A stretch of 64,000 nt of DNA from Chytridium lagenaria. Its lineage: Eukaryota > Chytridiomycota > Chytridiomycetes > Chytridiales > Chytridiaceae. The translations under genes and the position numbers were made by a program. Of this stretch, positions 24,322 through 36,053 are shown piece after piece; the stretch's first letter is position 1, and the number at the start of each line of letters is the position of its first letter. The stretch spans positions 310,001-374,000 of the forward strand of contig JAHLKC010000014.1 of assembly GCA_025449115.1 (NCBI GenBank), in the 5' to 3' direction. The notes beneath the pieces were generated by a model. It was not told the origin of the DNA. It ran no database searches and worked only from the letters and a program-made list of their open reading frames with translations.

Positions 24322-27300
24322 TTAAAGAATGTTTCGAGACTTGATTGCGCGCGCTGCAATATCGTGATAGACTGACAGTTTCATTGGCGAGTTTTCGGCG
24401 GGTTGGATAGCTTTCTGCGTTCGAAGTTTCCTGCAAAAAAAAAAAAAGTCTGTTAACACAACTAAACCTAAGATAAAACGAGCCAGCATTACCTCTTCTT
24501 ACGCATTTCTTGAGGTGCGGGACTAGCCTTGGCTTTTTGGTGTACCAGGCTTACTGTCGACGCCACCAGATGACGTCAAGTTGGCAACATTGACCAATGG
24601 CAAGCGCGGCAACGTCAGATCATCCGCCATGTCGGGCTCGGGCTCGGGTTCAGGCTCGGGCTCAGGCTCGTGCTCAAGGGGTCTCTTGCGAGGCCTTCCT
24701 GGACGCTTCGCCTTAGCAGTAGCTTTCTCCACAGGTGGAACCTCTTCAACACGGAGCCACGAGGACGAGAAGCCCGAAAGCTAGTGGACTGCGAAGTTGA
24801 GAATCCGTCATGAAAGGTCCCTCGAAAAAGTCTGGGTCATTCTCCGTACTTGTGCGGACCTTTCTCGACGTTCCGGACTTTCGTGACGGTTTAACACATC
24901 GACGGTATCTTCCGTTTTAACGTTTTCATCAATTGTCGTCATTGATTCTCCGGCCTGATTCCCTTGTTCCGCCACCTGCTTAATCAAGGGTTCCACTTGG
25001 ACAGCACTGTCTGATCTCCGTACGGGGCTTACAGCAGTGCTAGCATCTGCTGTAAATATCCTCTCTGTTTGAATTGATATACTCGACGTTGATGTTGCTG
25101 CTTCGGGTTCAGTCGTGACTTCGGCAACCTCGATTCCTTCGGTCTATACTCTTTCAGTGGGCTATCAATAAAAATTATTAAACCTGGGTGCTGATTTCAG
25201 CGGATGAGGACCTCGACGCAACTCGTCCAGCTTTTCTTGAAGTTCACGTACAGTATCCTTGCTTTCATCCAACTCAGTCTCTAACTATACCTTGTTCAGG
25301 ATTGGCCGTTTGATGCAAAACCCACCTCCAGAATTCTGGCTGACGACATATTAGCAATCCCAAGCTTCCTTTCGATCGCCAGCTCAGCTTCTATCTCATC
25401 CTCCTCCTTGACGCGTTCCAACCTTTCCTCAAAAACCTGTATGAGATTAAGACGGTCTTCCTTGGCTTGCGCTTGAATAGACATGGCTTTTCCAAAGCCC
25501 TCATCAACAACTCCCGAAGCTTATGTTTTCGCTTTCAAGACTCTCTGCCTCGTTCAAACTGGTCTTACTTGATACGAGGGCGTGATTTCTCTCTGACAGA
25601 AGCTGCTGGATTTCCTGCTCAGCTTGATCAAGCTGTGACTGCTTAAGCGCTTTCTCGACAACAGCGTCAAAGAGTCGCTCTGTGATTGTACAAAATCCTT
25701 TAGAAGGTTTTTTAAAAGATTTTGAAACTTACGGCTTCCGTTTTCAAGCTTTCGTCTCTTCACGCTAACGACTTCCGAGGTTGCTATACGACACATGCTT
25801 TTCCCCTGCTGAAGAACATACTTGGTTTGCTCTTCGTTGACGGGGTTGATATGCAGCAAAAATGTCTACAGGCCAACAAGTTAATCTGAATCAAAAAAGC
25901 ACGAATAGAACAAAATTTCATATAATTTACCGCGCAACCTTGCTTGAAATAGTTTGAAGTGCGATGGTAAGTTGAGAGTCTCGGAAAGGAATGAAAATCC
26001 GCTAAATGGAAAAAAAATATTACATGTAGTTTTAATGCCAATAATCAATATAGGAAAATAACTCACATCCATTTCTTTCTGCCTTCGCTGCTGATCCTGA
26101 ATTTTTCGATATTATATCCAAACGGACCATGGCACTTATGCATTGGCTCAAAGCCTTAATTCAAGGTGAGCTTGAAAACAAACAACAACGCAATCCTACG
26201 AAAAAGGCTTCCATTGATCTTCCCTGCTTCCGCCAATTGAACGCCTTCAGATTCGGTCTGCTTGCTGTTTTCGATACCAGCTAAATCACAGATCGCGATG
26301 CGGCTAACGTACAGTTTCTATGATTTCGTGAGCTTAAAAAAAATCACATTCAACTGACCCGCTTGCTTCCTCCCCGATAAGGTCGTATCTTTACAAGCTT
26401 GATTGTGGTAATCATGTGACCGCGTGATGATTCTTGATTCACTTTGGTACCAGAAATACTTCGGTTGGAAATGGCTGTAGAAATGAGAGACCTTGCGGCA
26501 TTGATGTCCTCGACTCGAACATCTTCAATATCACTAGAGCCCTTTCTTAAATGTCAGTCCTTACAATCCGTGAATAACATAGAAATCAAAAGTCTTTGAA
26601 ATACAAGCTAACCGGGTTGTAGTTTCGCCTATTTTTGGTGGTTGGATTCTTTTCTAATAAATCCCGGCACTGTATTCATGTTAAAAATTAGAATGGTATT
26701 CCATTATGATTTTTTTTACTCACTCGGTCATTATATATCTAAGTTGGAATGAGAATTTGAAATATACAGTGCTGATTACCTCCAAAAACGACATGAACAA
26801 TGCATACTCCTCGACAGCAGGGTTGGATGCAAGATCCGTTGCCATCATCGGTATTGATGCCGCGCCATGCTCATCCAATACAACATCATCCCAGCCTTTA
26901 CACTTTACAGGGAGTTTGGTCTGGGCATTAGCCAGCCTTCCAAACAATCCTTGAAGCGCGAATCCCAAAATCCCATTTATTCCGAGTGTAAACGTCTTTC
27001 CACTTCCAGACGGACCATAAGCCATTAAAAGCTCGCTGGTATTTGTCTTGAACATGCGATCGGACGAGAGGTGCTGCGGCTAGACGAAAAACTACAAAAT
27101 ATGAGTCATCTACATCACCACAATATCCAAACCTTCTTCCCTGCGTACTATGCTCCCCAAAGACATGCTCAAACTGAAAACATTCCTGCTTTAACGTATC
27201 GCGATCCGTAGACTTCACGCTAGAAGTGGTGCTCTGCGCAAAGCAGACTTCTCGATCATTCATCTTAGCAATGTATCGTTTTCCTGGTGGATTCGGACGG

Positions 27301-27664
27301 CATCGAAGAAATACTTTAACAGAACTCGTAGATGGTGCCTCCGGCTGAGTCTGCTGTTTTGTGCGGAGCTTTTGTGTCATCCTTCAGGTCATCCGCGATA
27401 GCATCCACTTGGGGTGGTTTACGGATAACTGGCTTTAAAGGGGTTTCAAAAAAGTATGGTCTCGGCGGTGTAAGTGGAGCAAGAAGAGTCGGTGATGGAT
27501 GATGTCGATGGCTCCAACTTTCGCTTCTTGACGGTGGTCGTTGCTGGTGGGCGCAGGGGTGTGCCTTCAACGAAGGAGGATGGTGAAGACATAATCTCAG
27601 AAATAGGACTCTCTACAGTATCCATCAACGCCAAAGGCGTCACAACAGGCTGCATCGACACCAC
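24322..27664 (-). CDS. Kinesin motor protein, kinesin-6 (KIF20/23)-like
   Basis: Microtubule motor with an N-terminal motor domain. The N-terminal extension has TPPRPYFFETPLKPVIRKPP. The motor begins SVKVFLRCRPNPPGKRY; the P-loop is AYGPSGSGKTFT near 27.0 kb; then SFLEVYxxxDLLEKN, SDIEDVRVEDINAARSLI and VNQESSRGHMITTIKLVK (switch I, NxxSSRSH-like). Switch II is ICDLAGIENSKQTESEG, followed by QLAEAGKINGSL, MALSQCIKALIQ, IPFRDSQLTIALQTISSKVA and LHINPVNEEQTKYVLQQG. The stalk is coiled coil (LNLIQVFEERLERVKEEDEI near 25.4 kb). The tail has an AT-hook-like KRPGRPRKRP, an Asp/Glu-Pro run from a GGCTCG-type repeat near 24.65 kb, and ends at TAA 24322. Grouping with kinesin-6 rests on the long insert after the P-loop and the stalk pattern. 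The start upstream of 27664 is unresolved, and the frame shifts near 27.48 and 27.37 kb. Confidence 0.82.
24636..24676. repeat. Hexanucleotide-type coding repeat (Glu-Pro)n
   Basis: The plus strand carries GGCTCG/GGCTCA/GGTTCA hexamers in tandem. On the coding minus strand they give five to six Glu-Pro dipeptides just after the AT-hook-like motif in the kinesin tail. Length variation between strains is likely. Confidence 0.85.
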
Positions 27665-28043
27665 ACTCCCAACACCAATGCTATCAATTTTTGATTTTAT
27701 GTCCAGGAGCAGTCCAGAAGTTTGCTCTACATCAAATTTTCTGTTGGTGACGGTCAGTAGTGGCGATAAAGAAAAAGTAAATAATATGTCCGGGAACTGA
27801 AGGGAGTAGAAGGGGAATCAAATATATTGTTTGGCGAGCATCAGAGCTGCTTTATGAGTCGGAAGTGGATGACAAAGTAACAACAAATGGGGGAGCAGAA
27901 TAAAAGAGGGCACAAAACACCTACGTCCGGGATATAGAAATCGCACAAGTATATAAAATATCTAACCAAGAACATAACAAAAACAAGAAAAAAAAACATC
28001 CAGGCATCACGGCATGAACAGAATTCAACACCCTATCCAGCTC

Positions 28044-31000
28044 TTATGGAATCCATAAAGGATGCGGCATATTTGTGATCTGCATTGGCTTTTGCACGGG
28101 AGTGGTCGCGGACACCTCCACAATATTACCACCAGCCGCAACCAAAACTTCTTCCGTGAACTCGTCCCCATCCACAGTTGACTCATCCAAGCTAACAACC
28201 TCCATCGGCCTCTCCTTCCTACGCTCCTCATCCGGCTGCTCTTGCTTAGCTGCATCGGTTTGCTCCCAAGATGCGGTGGCAGATGTAGCGGCATCCCTCT
28301 TCGCCGCAGCCCTCGCCAATGAAAGCTCCTCCAATTTTCTCTCAATGGACGACAGGCCCCCAACTGTTGTCTTGTCTTCACCAATGGGAGCAACCATTAA
28401 CGTCTTAGGATCGACCATATTCACACCATCGTCAGTACGGTAAGTATCAGCAGAACTCGGGGGTCGGGAAGCGCCGGAACCTCCCATATTCCAAGGATTG
28501 AAATCAACATTTGCTGCAAATGTTTTGACGGAACCAGCAAGAGAGTTCATGCCCATTGTAATGGATTCCACCATGGAGTTGCCGATGTGGGCGGAAGTCG
28601 CTGGAGTCGACATAATATCGGGCTCGTCTGTAGCCAACGAGCGGGGATTGGCACTTGGAGTGGAGCTCCATTGTTGTGTATTAGAAGGCGGGAAGAGCTT
28701 CTGCCCAGACGTGCCAGTCACGGCAGGAGTTGCTGACGGCACCTGATCGCGGTCGGTATTTATGTATGTCTGGGAAAGAGATGTTGATGATGCTCTGGCT
28801 ATGCTCGAGGTCCTAGCGCTTCTTGATGGCCCAGAAGTTGATCCGTATCGAGTAGAAGTAGAAGAACTAGAGCCACCAGCTCCCGGCTCAAGGCCAGGGT
28901 TACTAATTTCTGTATCCACATAGTCCTCTTCGCCTTTAAACAGCATACCAACCCAATACCTGGGGTTCGAGCTGGAAGGGAAGAGCACATCTCCGTCTTC
29001 AGAGATACTTCCGGGGGCGCCAAGGGAGGCTCCAATACCGACAGCCCCAGTCCCAGCGCCTCTTGGGAATTTGCCTCAGCGAGATGCATTTCTTCCTTCC
29101 GGCGGTCTGGCGGATATATAACGGATTAAGATATTCGTCTTTGTTCGCATCAAAGTAATCCCAGATGCTGTTTGTAGCCCGATCTAGCGGGACCGTTGGT
29201 CCTCCAGGTTGACGATAAGTAAACGACAGCCGCTCCCGCTCACAGTTGAACAAGAAATTTCCAAACTGACAGCTGTAGATATGGGTATTGATAGCGATTA
29301 AAAACTTCTCGTTAAACTCGAAATGGGTGGGAAACTGTGTCCAGAGCTGATAAGCACAATCCAGGAACTGCGTAAATACTGGCGAAACTTCTTTCGGATG
29401 AATAGTGTTGGGAGTGGTTATTTCTGCAGAACCTTGTGGTCCTGAACTTGCTCCATACGGATTCGAGCTTGGATATCCACCGTTTGAAGACGGGTAATAC
29501 GATGTTGAGTATGACGAAACGTTGGATGAGGAAGAACCACCAGCGCCAGTCTTGGTGAGGAGATTCTTTGCAGCAGATGTAATAGAGAACCCAACGTTCT
29601 TGCTTGCAGCTTGAATTTGCGCGCCAACTGATGGTCTATCACCTCCCTCTCGATTCTCCTTGGTCAGGAGACCCAGACGATCCCGGAACTTGAACCCAAA
29701 TGAAGCCCACTCTTTTTCAATGAGCACTTGGAAACCCTTCATAGTTCTGTAAAATGGATCCAGACACATTTCAGACAGCGAGCAAAGTTGAGCTGTGCGA
29801 TCCCATCCATCACTGAAGCGATAAATATAATTTAATATTAATCAACACGAAAAGGCTAGGCGAGGAACAGGTAAATGCGCATACCTGCAGTGAACAAGAA
29901 CCGGATTATTCAAAAGATGAATATTTTGCACAATCATAATTGCACCATCCATCACGGCCTTGACGTGTTTCAGCCATCCTGATTTATCCATTGAGGATCG
30001 AAGAGCAGAACCCGATTCTGAAGACTGAATGGCTATAATGCAAATGAAAATATGTGAATAAAAGACTAAATTTCAAATATTTATAGCATACCCTCCATCA
30101 ATTTGCTCAAGCTGTCTCTCATCACGTGAATATTTTCTATGCCTGAAAATAAAATCTTGCATCCGCGATAGTTTTTCAGCGTTCTCAAATCCTGCGCCTA
30201 GAGCCGTCTGGGCTATCGCGTTCGCGGAAGGCCTGGCATCGATAATGAGATTAAGATGGCCAGGGGTAGGAGCAACGTCGCCAGTCTGGAAAATGCTCTC
30301 TACTAGCTTTTCGTCCTGAATTGATCGATTTTGCTTTAACCCTGCAAGAGGTTGAGCGGATCGTGTTATAGAAACCTACACAGTGTAAGAATCACATTAG
30401 ACTATTTAAAATCAAAAACAATCACATTAAACAACATAACTAAGGGAGGAAAGGAACTATGTGTTTGCGTACCATGTTGGTTCTGTGGATATAACTCAGA
30501 ACAGGAATTCTAGCTTTACTTCTGAACTTTCCAGCATGTTTTAGCACATTATCGCTTATCCGGCTTTGGGACGCCTAATGTACGCGGATAAGTGCTGCAG
30601 AACTGATAACATTGGGAATTAGCAAGCAAGTTTTCAAAGCTATGAGACAGACGCTGTAATCCTTATTGATTGTAGTCAATCGCCACGCCTTTGTCTTGGT
30701 TCCCAGTCCCATGCGCGCAAACTCCACCTCTGGATCAAATACAGTAAAGCCGCTTCCAGTGACTTGATGATCGGGAAGTTTAAATTGAAATGCATAAAGA
30801 TTTTCAACGGAGGCTGCGAGTATAAATAGTTAGTTTAGGTAGAGGAGTCAAAGAACGCGAAAAGAATATGGCTGGAATTCATACATATGTTGATTAGTTT
30901 CTGTAGGCTGTAGAACACGTCCTGTGCATCCTGCTCTTTTGTAAAAAGCATGCGAACAAAGAGGAAATGCTTGCACGCGACATGAATTGGAGTGAGGCCT

Positions 31001-31349
31001 TGAGTGTTGGTAAAGCGTCGATCGACCATGTTAATAGAGGAATAGCAGACCTGACAGAATGAAAGTCAACAACAGGCATATCATTAAAGACAAAAACAAA
31101 TAACTTACCCATATTTCTTGGTCTGACGAAGTTGGTCGAAAAAGGAGCTGATGTGGCATCAAGTGAACAGTCCCTGGAATGAGCTGATGAGTGCCCCTTT
31201 GCAGCATCACATTCTCAATCTAAAAAGAATAACGAGCGTCAGCTAGATGCAATTTTAATCGTCATGTCGAAGGCAGTAGGACGCCATCCTGAGATAAATT
31301 GAGTGCCCTTGCCGCTAGTAAATGAGCTTCGGGGGTCCATGCATTCCAT
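28044..31349 (-). CDS. Myotubularin-family phosphoinositide 3-phosphatase
   Basis: Dephosphorylates PtdIns3P or PtdIns(3,5)P2 on endosomal and autophagic membranes. The N-terminal PH-GRAM part reads IENVMLQRGTHQLIPGTVHL, MPHQLLFRPTSSDQEIW and VDRRFTNTQGLTPIHVACKH. Then come FARMGLGTKTKAWRL, STYPRTLGVPSRISD, GKFRSKARIPVLSYIHR and ITRSAQPLAGLKQNR (the myotubularin signature). The CX5R active site CSDGWDR is split by an intron: CACTGCAG, donor GTATGC, acceptor TTCAG, then TGATGGATGGGATCG near 29.8 kb. It continues CLDPFYRTMKGFQVLIEKEW, EVSPVFTQFLDCAYQLWTQF and TRFPTHFEFNEKFL-like residues, IYSCQFGNFLFNCERERL, and LFPSSSNPRYWVGML. A long disordered Ser/Thr-rich tail ends HPLWIP. All catalytic residues are present, so it should be active. 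The start (ATG near 31349) is uncertain, and frames change near 29.10 and 28.98 kb. Confidence 0.88.
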
Positions 31350-32422
31350 CAACTCCTTCTGATTTATACAAAGCAAATCTCTGCAACATGAAGAGAAACC
31401 CTTCCCCCATCCTTATTCCTCAAAATAATAAGCGAGCATTGCCTCACACATTTCTTCAGTTGCTGCAACAATAGTGACCGCATGTTCAGCTCATGTTTTG
31501 AATCCTTACTTTTGCCACCCGAATGTGATCCATAGCTGAGTTCCCCAACTTCACGCCCACTGGGCAATAACGAAAGATGTAGCGAAAACTTTAATAAGAT
31601 GTTCTTTGGAGCTGTTCTGACGGAACGCTGACGGCTGCTGACGACGATGGATGTAAAGTGTTGTAGTGCAGGTGAAGGGAAAGCAAGTCCGCCGTCCAAA
31701 AGGCCTTCTCAATGTTTCCTGTGCAACAACGATAAATATTAAAAGCGTTTGGTAGAAAGCATCGACGGATCATCTTCTTTCACCGTCATGAGAGCCAGTG
31801 AATATGGGCCACCTAGGCACGGCTATAATCATATATGGGATGTATAAACACTATACACGAAACAATTCAAGCGGATCCAAGGGAGGCGAGACGAACTTAA
31901 ACGATTAGACTATCAAAATGTTTATTAGAGAAAGTGATAGCAAGTGAAGGAGAAGTTGGATAGAGCAAATAGCCCTGCGTTCTAGCAAATAGCCAGCATA
32001 ACGAATGATTCTCGGAAGCAGTCTTTTCATACCATTTCGACTGTGGAAACACTCAATTTATCAATCCTGTACACCTTTCCTTTCTTTTTCAACATGAATC
32101 TCAAGTTGGATGGAGTGCACTTAACAATCGAATTTAAATGCTTGTGAAAGAAGGCATATACGGAGCTCACGAGAGTAAGGACAATTATGGTTTTTCTAAA
32201 GAGTCCTTTTTTTGAAAGGAGTCGGAGAAAGTAGCGAAGATGATAGAATTCTTACGGCTTGTAGTTTTATGAACTGAAAAGAATGTCAAAAATAATAAAT
32301 ACATATGAAAGAGAAATAACAAAAACCCGCCACCACAAACCGCTAATACGATCAAACTACAAACATTATGAATGGAACAAGAAGAAGCGAAAGAGTAAAG
32401 GAGGATCATATATGTGGTCAAA
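31350..32422. other. No clear gene; minus-strand open frames of unknown nature
   Basis: Minus-strand frames at 31364-31699 and 31591-31773 (e.g. FSLHLSLLPSGREVGELSYG) are not recognisable; they could be 5' exons of the myotubularin gene or chance frames. From 31.8 to 32.4 kb the DNA is AT-rich and I see nothing. Confidence 0.35.
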
Positions 32423-33130
32423 TCAAAGCATGGTGACGGTGGCGGCGGCAACAACTCCAAAGGCAGAGACAGCTGAAATCACGACAGAAGTGGAGCCACC
32501 ATTGCTCTTTGGTGCAGTAATCGCAGTTGGAACAACGGAGCCAGAAGAGAGACCACAGGAGACGCCGCTCCTTGCAGGAACGAAGCCCCGCAGATCTTGT
32601 TGACCTCAGTCACATCCATGACCTTGTTCAAGACCCTGATCGGCTGATAGCTGGAGGTTAACCACACCTTGACGTACTCGGAGCACACCCGCAGTCTTGT
32701 ACTTGGCGAGATCGACGGTGTCTACAGTGACAAAAGACGAATATAAGTTCGACAGAAGCTCTCCTCGGTAGTATTTCCCGTGGCCGTTTTAGCGCAGAAA
32801 CCAAATTGGGCGTAGGTCTTGCGTGGGTCGAGGAAAGTCGGGGCGAGAACAGAGACGCCCGGCCCAGCTTCGAGCACATGGTCGCCGGGACAGCTGCTTT
32901 GAAATGGGAGAAACGAACGGTGAGGCCGATTCAGAGCATGCACTTGAGCAGGCGGAAACTGAGTCAGCAGCATATCCGGCAGCGACCCCCTGGGCAAGAG
33001 AGGGGCTGAGGGGGAATTTTCCAGGTGCTGTGTTAAAGTAATAAGGTTTCCCGCAGCTCTGGAGGGACGCTTGCCGGATGCTTGAGATTACGGAGTCGCA
33101 TCAGTGCTCTTGAGGATGGTGGGCGTGAGG
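32423..33130 (-). pseudogene. Decayed inverted copy of the cysteine-rich surface family
   Basis: On the minus strand this aligns along its length with the three plus-strand paralogues downstream: SVISSIRQASLQSCGKPYYF, SVSACSSACSESASPFVSPI, SCPGDHVLEAGPGVSV, FCAKTATG, LLSNLYSSFVTVDTVDLAKY, then VCSEYVKVWLTSSYQPIRVL, VTEVNKICGASFLQGAA and the hydrophobic tail STSVVISAVSAFGVVAAATV. At least four reading-frame breaks are needed to read it through, one family cysteine is Tyr (VCSEY instead of VCSEC), and no signal peptide or start codon lies upstream. It is therefore a 5'-truncated pseudogene or remnant. Part of the frame damage could be assembly error, but the missing signal peptide and lost cysteine cannot. 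It is transcribed towards the myotubularin gene and away from the intact copies. Confidence 0.8.
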
Positions 33131-33873
33131 CCGGAAGATCGACGAGGACGAAGGTAATTGATTGATGAGGCAGATATCTATTATTGTCCGGTTGTCACGG
33201 TCAAAGAATATAAATAGTGCATAACTATAATACAGTGATTCTTTGTAGAGAGAATACACATTACACGTCATAAAGACATAAAGGTGTATTTATTAAAATA
33301 ATCGCGTTTGCACTGGACTTAACATCCGCTGATCTTTACTCGCAGGAGGATGGATTCTAAGAAGGTGGCAAAAGTTGTGTTTTTGGAAATGGGGACGTCG
33401 CGATTTGTAGCGGCAAGTGCGGATGGTTGTCTTGGACATGATCAACATTTGAAAAGATCATAAAGACGTCCAGGAAGGCTTTTTACTAAAAATTTATGAT
33501 CATTATTAAGTGAGGCTTATCCGGTGATCCAAAACTAGGGCATCATGCTCGATTGTGTAAGTAGGGAATGGTAACTGGTAAGCACTGGATTTAGAAGGGA
33601 TGCGAATAAACGTTCCTTTTATGGCTTAAATAATTGTGATTCTGGGGGGTGTTAAAAGCCTTTTTACAAACTGTTAATACCAAGGCGCATGAATAATCCT
33701 ATAATATTGATCGGTTGTTATCCATATCCTTTTTAGTCGTCAAGCTTACCGTTAGGCTGATGTCAACGTTGTATCTTCCAAACCACGACTTTAGCGCGAA
33801 TAAGACAGAAGCCGCTTTCTATTACCATATGCTGCTTAAAAGATGATCTTGAGTTAAATCCATGTGTATGCAG
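33131..33873. other. Intergenic DNA between inverted paralogues
   Basis: About 740 bases of AT-rich sequence between the decayed minus-strand copy and the first intact copy. Apart from promoter elements near the 3' end I see no gene, repeat or RNA. Confidence 0.5.
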
Positions 33874-33880
33874 TATAAAT
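33874..33880 (+). promoter_or_regulatory. TATA box of cysteine-rich paralogue 1
   Basis: TATAAAT followed by AAGG lies about 100 bases before the ATG at 33980. A similar ATATAAAAAA at 35967-35976 precedes paralogue 2 by about 80 bases. The likeness suggests both copies kept related core promoters after duplication. Confidence 0.55.
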
Positions 33881-33979
33881 AAAGGCCGACACCACGCTCT
33901 TTTTTCTTCTGTATCCATGCATACATAGATATTAACACCCCGGCTTTTTTGCACATAAAAACACATACACACTACAATA

Positions 33980-34768
33980 ATGGTCAAGATAGCCTCATCA
34001 CTCGTCCTCATCGGTGCCCTCACTGCTTCTGCCGTTTCCGCTTCGGCATCCATCAAACTTCAGGCCCGTCAATCTAGCACCTGCGACGCAATATGCGAAA
34101 AGGTTGTGAACGCCGTTTTCGCCATTGAGTTTTGCGGGCAACCTTACCAACCCAACAAGAAACTTCCCCTGTCATCCGCGGACGCCAAGGAAATCGCCGA
34201 CACGTATAATCGTTATGCAACGGTCAACTGTGGATCTGAGTGTACTGAAGCAAACAAACCTTTCATCTCTCAAATTCAAGAAAACTGTCCCAGCGGTTAC
34301 CTTTACGAACTGCCGACAAACGGTTCCATCCCCGCTACCGCTTTAATCGTGGACTTTCTCGCACAGTCAACCCAGCTCGGGACATGCACTAAAACGTCTG
34401 ACGGCAGCTACTGCCAGGGTGACCTCATGGTAGCCTTGTATCAATCCTTTACAACCAGAACCACCGTCGATGCTGACAAGTACAAGGCCGCCGTGTGCTC
34501 CGAATGCGTGAAGGTGTGGATGAACAACAACTACCAACCCATCAAAGTCTTGAGCAAGACCATCGATACCGATGAGGTCAACAAGATCTGCGGTGCTTCT
34601 TTCCTGAAGGGTTCTCAGACTGGTGCGGGAACCACAAAGGCGGTTGCTACGTCGACAATCGCGCCTGCTGCAACGTCGACCACAAAGACTAACGGTGGTT
34701 CTGCCGCTATCGTGTTTTCGGTTGTTGGCGCTTTTGGTGCCGTTTTCGCCGCAATTGCCATGTTGTAG
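33980..34768 (+). CDS. Cysteine-rich secreted, probably GPI-anchored protein, paralogue 1
   Basis: A 262-residue single-exon protein of a family I do not recognise. Residues 1-22 (MVKIASSLVLIGALTASAVS) form a signal peptide. The mature part has 11 cysteines, with landmarks CDAICEKVVNAVFAIEFC, KLPLSSADAKEIADTYNRY, NCGSECTEANKPFISQI, CPSGYLYELPTNGSIPA, LGTCTKTSDGSYCQGDL, KYKAAVCSECVKVWMNNNYQ and DTDEVNKICGASFLKGSQ. It is followed by a Thr/Ala-rich linker and a C-terminal hydrophobic segment after NGGSAAIVFSVVGAFGAVFA, with no charged tail, as in GPI-anchored proteins. A cell-surface role is inferred from this architecture; the biochemical function is unknown. It is intact, without frame breaks, and is the founding copy for comparison in the cluster. 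Confidence 0.85.
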   Translation: MVKIASSLVLIGALTASAVSASASIKLQARQSSTCDAICEKVVNAVFAIEFCGQPYQPNKKLPLSSADAKEIADTYNRYATVNCGSECTEANKPFISQIQENCPSGYLYELPTNGSIPATALIVDFLAQSTQLGTCTKTSDGSYCQGDLMVALYQSFTTRTTVDADKYKAAVCSECVKVWMNNNYQPIKVLSKTIDTDEVNKICGASFLKGSQTGAGTTKAVATSTIAPAATSTTKTNGGSAAIVFSVVGAFGAVFAAIAML

Positions 34769-36053
34769 ATGCCTCATGCTTATCAATCAATCGCATGTTT
34801 TTCGTACTTTTTTTTCCTCTCCTTTAAAAAGTCTGTTTTTCCTCTTGGACCATCATGATTTATATTAATAAAAATAAGTTTTTGGAATATTCACCCTCCC
34901 CCCATCTTATATTTATGTTGATCGACGTGGTTGATGGATAGGGGAAGTTTTTGCAAAGGATCATCCACCTGCATACCTAACTCAAAGGATATATATAAAG
35001 TTGGACTCAAAAACGATTTTCCCCAAATAACGGCCGATATACTCCGGCAACACAGATTCAGTATAGACGGATTCAGAAAGCTTTTAAATCCTACTTTCAG
35101 CCAAAAGGAGTCCGGCTAATTTCTCACAGCCTCGCGACCTGCATGAGGCCAAATTTCGACTCTAGTTTTGCGAGCTTAACCGTCTACAGCTGGTCCTCAT
35201 TAGTGCGGTCGCCCGCTTGATTCGTTGTCTACGGCGCGTTTTGTACCCCCCCAACTCCCACCTACAATTCTCATAGGCTTACATAAACAACCTCCCTTTG
35301 TCGAAGACCGACACCAAGAGATCTCTGACGGCCACAGCACTCCATCACTGCAAGAATGCACTAGTTGCTGAAGCTGCAATAATACTTTATAGACTCCAAG
35401 TGAATTGCCATGGGGCGTTGCCTGTCGTTGCTCAGTCATCCTTACGTAGTAGTTAGTACTTGACTGATCTCAACCTCGTTTCTCCTCGTTGTGGATGATC
35501 ATCACGCATCCGGTCACTTTATTAAATATTAATAATAATAATTGCATGCACAGCATTCGTATAAAAAAGGGAGCAGCACTGAAAGTGGGTGATACAAGAC
35601 AAGTCGCTTTGTTTTTGTTTTTGTTTTTCTGTTGTTTTGGGTGAAGGCGCAGATTGATGGTGACGGTCTGTGGCATCACAATCCAGCCTGGGCGAAAAGG
35701 CACTTGAAGAAAACTAACTGCTTTGCTCCTTTTTTTCTTCTTTATTATTTAGAATATAGGGCGATATTTATTGCCAATGCTTTTCCATTCGTATCGTATA
35801 GAGTGTTGCAGGCTAGAGTTTGGTTATGACTGATGCTGTGTTGGTTGGTATACAAAAAACTGCACCTCTGTCGACTGGGACAAACTGCATCAAAAAAACT
35901 GCATTTCTGTCGACTAGGCCCAAGTGCGAGAACGCTGTGAAATGTTATAACACAACGAAAACGGTAATATAAAAAAGAACGACTTTCTTACTCTACCTTT
36001 ACACTCCTCACATTCACAAACTCACTCCCTTTCGCAACCAACCAAATTACAAC
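34769..36053. other. Intergenic region between paralogues 1 and 2
   Basis: About 1.3 kb without a supported gene. It contains an AT-rich 3' flank, short unsupported frames, and an imperfect pair of direct repeats at 35852-35917 close to the promoter of paralogue 2. Confidence 0.5.
35852..35917. repeat. Pair of ~25-base direct repeats upstream of paralogue 2
   Basis: CAAAAAACTGCA followed by a dinucleotide, TCTGTCGACT and a G-containing end occurs at about 35852-35878 and again at about 35892-35917, with a few mismatches. It lies 140-200 bases before the ATG of paralogue 2, where it could be a duplicated regulator site or a duplication by replication slippage. Confidence 0.7.
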
